A stretch of DNA of 64,000 nucleotides from Epiperipatus broadwayi (Eukaryota > Onychophora > Udeonychophora > Euonychophora > Peripatidae): positions 1,387,508 through 1,451,507 of the forward strand of contig JAQFVV010006429.1 in the NCBI GenBank assembly GCA_028023455.1, given 5' to 3'. Positions 58,208-64,000 of this stretch are shown here, in pieces (positions within the stretch are counted from its first letter, which is position 1; each line of letters starts with the position of its first letter). Position numbers and translations under genes: made by a program. The notes under the pieces are model-generated. The model made no database searches, was not told the origin of the DNA, and worked only from the letters and a program-made list of their open reading frames with translations.

Positions 58208-58468
58208 CGTAAATAAATTTTTGTATGTTAATTACTGGCAGTGGCTTATTTTATTTATTTTTTAATATTGAAATATAATTAGATAAGATATTATATTATT
58301 AAATCTCTGCTACTCTCTGAGCTAACGACCGGAATCAAAATTAAAAAAAAAAAAAATTTTTTTTTTGACCTATGTATCTGCCTACTGTATAAATTTTTCT
58401 ATGTTCAAATGCCTAGATGGCGCCCTGTAGTGCAGATGACGGTAAGCTCCATTATCCGTATCGTTACA
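56307..58468 (+). repeat. Right (3') LTR, 2162 bp
   Basis: Aligns with the left LTR end to end. Differences include a longer (TA)n run at about 58170-58204 than its counterpart at 55297-55315, loss of about 13 bp near 58320 and scattered substitutions. Confidence 0.9.
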
Positions 58469-60950
58469 ATATATATATATATTAGTACAATCACTTTTTA
58501 ATTAGGGTTTTCATCTTTCTAATAGATAAGTGAAATGTATCTATCATGATATTTTTTTTAATATAATGAAAAATAAACATTTGTTGCATATATATATATA
58601 TATATTAAACTATACATTAACAAATATAATACATATTATATTCCATTAATATTAAAAATAAAAAAATAAAATTATTCCATTATAATTAAAAAATTTTTAA
58701 ACCCTTCCACTACTATACATAAAACAAATCTAAAATCATGTAAAGCAATGAGACCTATCTTTATAATTTATTTTTAAGGTTGATGTGATTAACTAATCAA
58801 ATATATATATTAGAAACAATAGACTTTTACTAAATTCAAATATACACATCTAACTATTAAATTTATGTACCTCTAAATATATAAATGAATAATAATATGT
58901 GTAAGTGACCTACAAACCAAATAATAAATGAAATATGAAATTATCTTTTATTATTTATAAATTCAATTAATTTCATAATAACTTTCATTAAAAAAAATAA
59001 AAATAATATATATCCTTCTTTAAATAATTACAACATTATTTATAAAACAAATATACATCCTTTATTTTATGTTATAGTTCAACTTTAAATAATATTGATG
59101 TTTTAAATATAAATACAAAGAATAACTATATTATATACTTGTAATAATATATATATAGATTAAATATATAAAGACATATTTTTCCTAATCATTATAATAT
59201 AAATATAACAATTCATATAAACTTCAACCTATAAATTACATTTTAAGATTTTTAAATTATTTAAGATAATTGTCTGAACATCTGTTATACGTTTAATATT
59301 ATTATAAAACAAGATGCTTAAATTGATTATTTATATAACTTATATTTTATAATGAAAAATAAAATAAACAAACCAAAAATATCATCTCAAAATATATTTA
59401 TACATATAAAATTCTTTACTACCTTTTAAAATTCCTTAGTTAGTTTTCCTTTAAAATTAATTTACTCCATGAGTTATTTCTTTATCCTTTACTATTATTA
59501 TAAATCATTCTTCATGAAGAAACTATTATTTAAAGAAAATTTTAATTCCTAACACATCATATTTTATCATTTCAAAATTTCCTTCATTAAAAAAAAAAAT
59601 AAATAAACAAATTGAAATATTAAATCCAGCATGTCAATTCCAATTACTTCCAGATTATGATTAAATTGAGATTATACATTTAAGATACTATATCAATTTC
59701 AACTCCAGACACAAATTTATACATTGAATTTTTTAGTTGTTCCATTAAAAATTCCTTGGAATAAATGAATGATACACTCCTAGCTGGATATATTTTTTCT
59801 TACAACCATAATTTATGTATTTACCATAAGATATATATATTATTTCAGTATTTTGAAGAATAATAAATTTTATAGAACTAAAGTACAATAAAATCTTTAT
59901 TTTTCAGTTGTTTGTTCTATATCTATTTCAATAATAATCTATGATAATCTTCCTTATTGTTCTATCTCCATCCCACAGATCTATTTTAAACTCATGTTAT
60001 ATATGTTCTCTTTTTAAAACAATTAACATTAAAATAAAAATAAAATATCAAGTATATATATATAAAATATTAAATTGAAAATTTGACATCTTTAAAAATA
60101 TACATAAATAATTATTTATTACATTTAGTAATCATTGCAAATAAAATAATTTTTTTAATCAACAATTTATATGTCCTTATTTATTTTAATAATTAAATGT
60201 TCATATTGATGTACTATCAATATATATAAATAAAATAATAACTTCAAATAATAACTATATTTAATAAACATAAACGAAAAATTTAAATATTTCATATGTA
60301 AACATCAACTCAAAGAGATTTTTTTTTTAATAACAAATAACAAATTTTTAAAATATAAATATCGACTTATTGATATTTACAATATATATATATACATATG
60401 GGGAGGGGTGGGGTTTATTTATTCCCTAAATGAAAATACATGCTTACATTATAAATGAGTTTGATTTGGTGGTGAGAGTGAACAAAGGTTAGATTGTAAG
60501 CTACCCATACAATACAGTGTATATTGTGTCTTGTTACAGAGGGTACTTGATCATATTATAGTGTGTAATATTACAATAAATTATGTACTTTCTTTTACAA
60601 TTTTTGCAATGTTTTTACAGAAAGAACTACTAAAGAGAGTGGAATGTGTAATAACATTTTTTGCTAGAGAAGGTAATTTTTAAAAAATGGCTTCAGCTAT
60701 ACACATTGTTGCCAAAAACATGTAATAATGTGTATGCTTTATGTTTACTTTTATCAATGAATTTTATTCAATGTGAATCAATTTTTAAAATTGATAATTA
60801 TTTATCACTGTTTATTCATATTACCCAGTTTGTAAATTAGGATAGGAGATAATATTATTATTGATGTAAAGCGTCTGAAGCAAACGACATTAAAAAGAAT
60901 ATTAAACAGTGTTATTTTGAAAGTTATAGGCAGATATATAAGACAAGTAT
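58469..60950. other. AT-rich stretch, no gene recognised
   Basis: Starts with (AT)n at 58469-58481; another TA run lies at 58589-58606. No open frame of note. A G-run is described separately. Confidence 0.5.
60400..60413 (+). other. G-rich tract GGGGAGGGGTGGGG
   Basis: Three G4 blocks with one-base spacers in an otherwise AT-only neighbourhood, just after a (TA)n run. It could form a two-layer quadruplex, or be a polypurine tract left from an LTR element; no LTR was found next to it. Confidence 0.4.
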
Positions 60951-60959
60951 TAAAATATA

Positions 60960-61170
60960 ATATGATTTACTTCTGGAGATTTTAACATTAACCAATTAAA
61001 AATTAAAATAATAACTTCCGTTTTTATGCTACAGATTTACAGTATTTCAATGATCTGTCTTTTTTTTTTCAAATCGAAAGATTGATTTAGTTTATGTTAA
61101 AAAAAACTCAATAATAATAAAAAATTCAGTGATTTTAAATTTAGATAGTTAGCAATTTGAACATATAAAA
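60960..61170 (+). pseudogene. Possible LINE endonuclease remnant
   Basis: SGDFNINQLK (about 60975-61005) and, after a frameshift in a T run, RKIDLVYVKK (about 61074-61105) followed by NSVILNLDS. GDFN and (S/R)xIDLV..(S)..SDH are the last two motifs of the APE-type endonuclease domain of LINEs and stand in the right order. The spacing is short and the sequence degraded, so the assignment is tentative. Confidence 0.35.
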
Positions 61171-64000
61171 CAATTTAAATATCTAAAAGACTTTTAGATA
61201 GAAAAACAGTGTTGGTGATGACAAGTATAATAGTTTTCAATTTGCTGCTAAATTAAAAAATTTAAATGATAGATGTTTAATAATATGTATATAATGCTAA
61301 ATATAGTTGCATATGGGCAATTATTTTCCCATAATATTGTATGGAAATAAGAACTTTTTTATCAATGTAACTTAAATTGATTTAATGCTGCTTTCTAAGA
61401 ATTTAAAAATTATGGTGACAAGCCCATAAGATTGATCGGTGTGATACTTAAGCATAATTTTCATAGGAGAAATAGATTCCATTTATATTATAAATATTAT
61501 CATAAAAATATTATATATAAAGTATGTAACATTGATTGTTTTTATTGAGAAGGATTACTGACAGAAAAATAGAAAGGATAGCTATCCATTAGCAAGTTGA
61601 TGAAGTCTTCCGAAAAAAATATTTGCAGCAACAAAATTTAAAGGTATAATGTCAATTACATAAACTAAAAGATGGATGTACTTCTGTTTCAAGTTTAGAT
61701 TGAATAGTCTTTTCAAAATTCATTTCAAATTTATTATTTCTTGCCTTTTTCACTATCTTTGACTTTTTTCTTCAAAGAAGTTACATTGATTATATTTGTT
61801 TATGTATGGAAGCTAATAATAATGAATGACATAATAACATAGAGACGTGAATAGATGTGTACAATAATTGTAGTAAACAGTTTATAACAATATTTTTAGG
61901 TATTCAGTATTTTTTTCACTGTTTTTGTTTAATTAAAAAAATGAATAGTTAAAAAATTCTCACTTTAATATTTTATTTACTTTTACCCATTTTAATAATA
62001 AGCAAACCAATTTTATCTAAATAAAAATTAATTAAACAAATCATTAGAATGTGACAGCTTTGTCACTTTATTAAGTTTTGATTAAAATATATTCTAAATT
62101 ATTGGATGAGTGAATATAGATGGCATTGCTGTCTTATTCAGAAAGTAACTTGTATTAAGACATGCATATATAAAACGCATTAACACAATTAAAAAATAGT
62201 TTCATTCATTTGTATTATTTAATAATTAAAATGTATCATTTTAATAAGGTATTATTTTATTAAAATAAATTACAGTGAACCAATTTTCATTTTATTAATA
62301 AATGAAAAAAAAAAATAGATTAAGATTTTTATTTATTTTATTTTATAAAAAAATAATTGAATTATAAGATTATGAAAAGCAGACAGGAATTATATTGATA
62401 TTTTTTTTCAGAATTATTAAATTATTCATTTAAAAATTTCTGTACCAGAAAAAAAATCTAATTTCAGTTAAAATTATCCAAATAATTTTATGCTTTCATA
62501 TATATTATGGTTTTCTTATCACTATTTAATTCTGAAAAGCTGATAAGGTCATGCATTCCAGATCAAACAAAATATATAATTAATATGTAATATAAATACA
62601 ATGAGATCTGGAGTGATAATTAATTGGTTTTGGAGCAAATTTGTTATATCATCCATTTCTTATAGCTTACATTGAAATATGTGTATTTGGGAATAATCCA
62701 TTCCAGACCCAAAGCCTAGAACAAAGTTATTATCTCAAACAATCATTTAAGCATGAACAAATAAAAATGTAAAAAAAGATATAATTATTTTATATACATA
62801 CTGTGCGATTACATTTTTATAAAAGTCTAAATTAATCTTTTAAAATCATAAAATTAATATGTAAACAATCTGTGCAGATCATTGATTTCAGAGCTGCTTT
62901 CTTGGAAGATAACATTCAGCACTGATCCAATATGCATTAGCAGATTCACTATACATTTTAGCACTGTATATTCCTTTTTTTTACTGAATCCAGTGAACAA
63001 TATTTTGTTGAAATAAACTAATTTGCAGGATATAGCAGATACTAATAGAATTAGCAAAAATTATTCAATTAGTTATTTGATTTTTTTACAAAAAATAACC
63101 AATTTGATCCCATCACATTTTGGTTAAGCAACTACCAAATGTTTCTAATTGTTCTATGATGTTATAGTAAAAAGTGCTTAATTTGGAATTTCCTCTTGCT
63201 GATTATGAATTTTTTACTTTTATTTTTTAAGATATTTTAGCCCTACCATATTCAAAATTTTCATTAACAGAAATTTTACTTTACATTTTTTTTTTTTATT
63301 ATAAATGATCTTTTTTTTTCTATTTCAGTACTGATCAACTTTTTTACTCGATTTTTTGGCTCCTAAGAAAAATTTTAATCCATTCATATATTAAAGGCAT
63401 TTAAAAACACTAGTAAAGAATTACAAATTGCAGGAAAAACAGCTACAAGCATTGGATTTTGTTGATTTTGTGTTTCCATTTATAACATTTGGATTTCCAT
63501 TATTGTTATTTATTGTAAATGCCTTTGAAATTAATACTTTTTTGATGTTAACATTTTTGATGTTAACATTTATCAGCTTTCCAATTATGTTTTTATGGCT
63601 CATAGCTAAAATTTCTACATTAAATACACCTTCAAGAATAGTTTTTTTTTTTTAAAAAAAAATGTAATTTTTTTCACAAGTAGAGATAGAAAATATAACC
63701 TAACTAAATTAAAGTTATAATTAAGTTTTATAAGATAAAAATGGGTGACATCCTAGTATTAATTGTATATATTTGTATTTGTTGTTCTATTGAGAAAAAG
63801 TGTTTATGGCACTATTTTGTCAATCTATAAGATGTCATTGTAATTATTTAATATAATCAATAAAATCTATGAAGAATTAAAGAAGGATATTTTTAAAAAA
63901 ATTAAAAGTGAATAAATAAAAAATGTGTAAAAAATGTTTTTAGAGAAAAGTTAAAATATACAGATGAATAAAAATAGATAATAAAAAGATATCAAATATA
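61171..64000. other. AT-rich stretch, no gene recognised
   Basis: No recognisable feature. Around 63538-63571 the 17-mer TTTTTGATGTTAACATT occurs twice in tandem inside frames that are open on both strands (63421-63655); composition is hydrophobic or Asn-rich depending on strand and I see no reason to call it a gene. Confidence 0.45.

Larger units (their letters stand above)
53416..58468 (+). mobile_element. LTR retrotransposon with 2.17-kb LTRs and no coding interior
   Basis: Direct repeats 53416-55588 and 56307-58468 are very similar and begin TGTAA(C/T)GAGCACAGA and end ATCGTTACA, i.e. TG...CA with short inverted ends TGTAACGA/TCGTTACA. Directly after the left LTR comes AC and then TGGCCACCCAACCTGGACC, a good primer-binding site, which sets plus orientation. 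Only 718 bp separate the LTRs, with no gag or pol. This plan (large LTRs, non-coding interior) is that of LARD-type non-autonomous elements or an internally deleted gypsy. The LTR similarity implies a younger insertion than the 3-11 kb element. Confidence 0.88.

Noticed and set aside
63421-63655. Overlapping open frames on both strands near the end
   Set aside because: Composition is biased, a 17-mer is duplicated in tandem, and no domain is recognisable; not called as a gene.

Overview
This window reads as intergenic, strongly AT-rich nuclear DNA from an animal, most likely an invertebrate; I cannot name the species. The evidence is the dense (TA)n, (GT)n and A/T-run microsatellites, a 500-base assembly gap, and a mix of Ty3/gypsy-type LTR retrotransposons, several LINE reverse-transcriptase relics, a piggyBac-like relic, fold-back elements and hammerhead-ribozyme retroelements. 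No complete host gene is visible. Three short, less AT-rich open segments (about 13.97, 38.72 and 39.78 kb) could be host exons, with low confidence. No ribosomal RNA, confident tRNA, CRISPR array or bacterial operon is present.

Layout. 0-3.1 kb: AT-rich sequence without genes. 3.08-11.20 kb: a full-length but decayed Ty3/gypsy-type element on the minus strand, with LTRs of about 1.87 kb, inserted into a (TA)n array; its left LTR carries a later 223-bp fold-back insertion with a 9-bp target duplication. 12.3-12.8 kb: gap. 14.1-15.8 kb: a cluster of palindromes, including a 110-bp inverted repeat with no mismatch found and an imperfect one with arms of about 550 bp. 16.1-16.6 kb: minus-strand LINE relic. 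18.6, 24.9, 26.1, 27.3, 30.8, 31.5 and 40.2-40.9 kb: seven loci of small retroelements carrying hammerhead ribozymes or relics of them. 21.0-21.7 kb: piggyBac-like relic. 32.4-33.8 and 41.15-41.76 kb: plus-strand LINE relics, the first split by a 203-bp palindromic element. 34.5-35.0 and 35.8-37.5 kb: minus-strand LINEs. 48.4-51.7 kb: decayed LTR element with gag-like coiled-coil relics only. 53.4-58.5 kb: LTR element with 2.17-kb LTRs and only about 0.7 kb between them. The last 5.5 kb hold little beyond a possible LINE endonuclease remnant near 61 kb.

The most interesting content is the set of type I hammerhead ribozymes. Two intact cores lie 414 nt apart in a tandem dimer at 40.4 and 40.8 kb. 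An almost intact core sits inside a 626-bp element bounded by a perfect 13-bp target duplication (26.1-26.7 kb). A ribozyme of a second sequence family lies next to 103-bp direct repeats (31.3-31.9 kb). Their very short, self-complementary stem III suggests action as dimers. The organization resembles animal retrozymes and non-autonomous Penelope-like elements: RNA is probably transcribed through tandem units, self-cleaves to unit length and is reinserted by a reverse transcriptase encoded elsewhere. That last step is inference.
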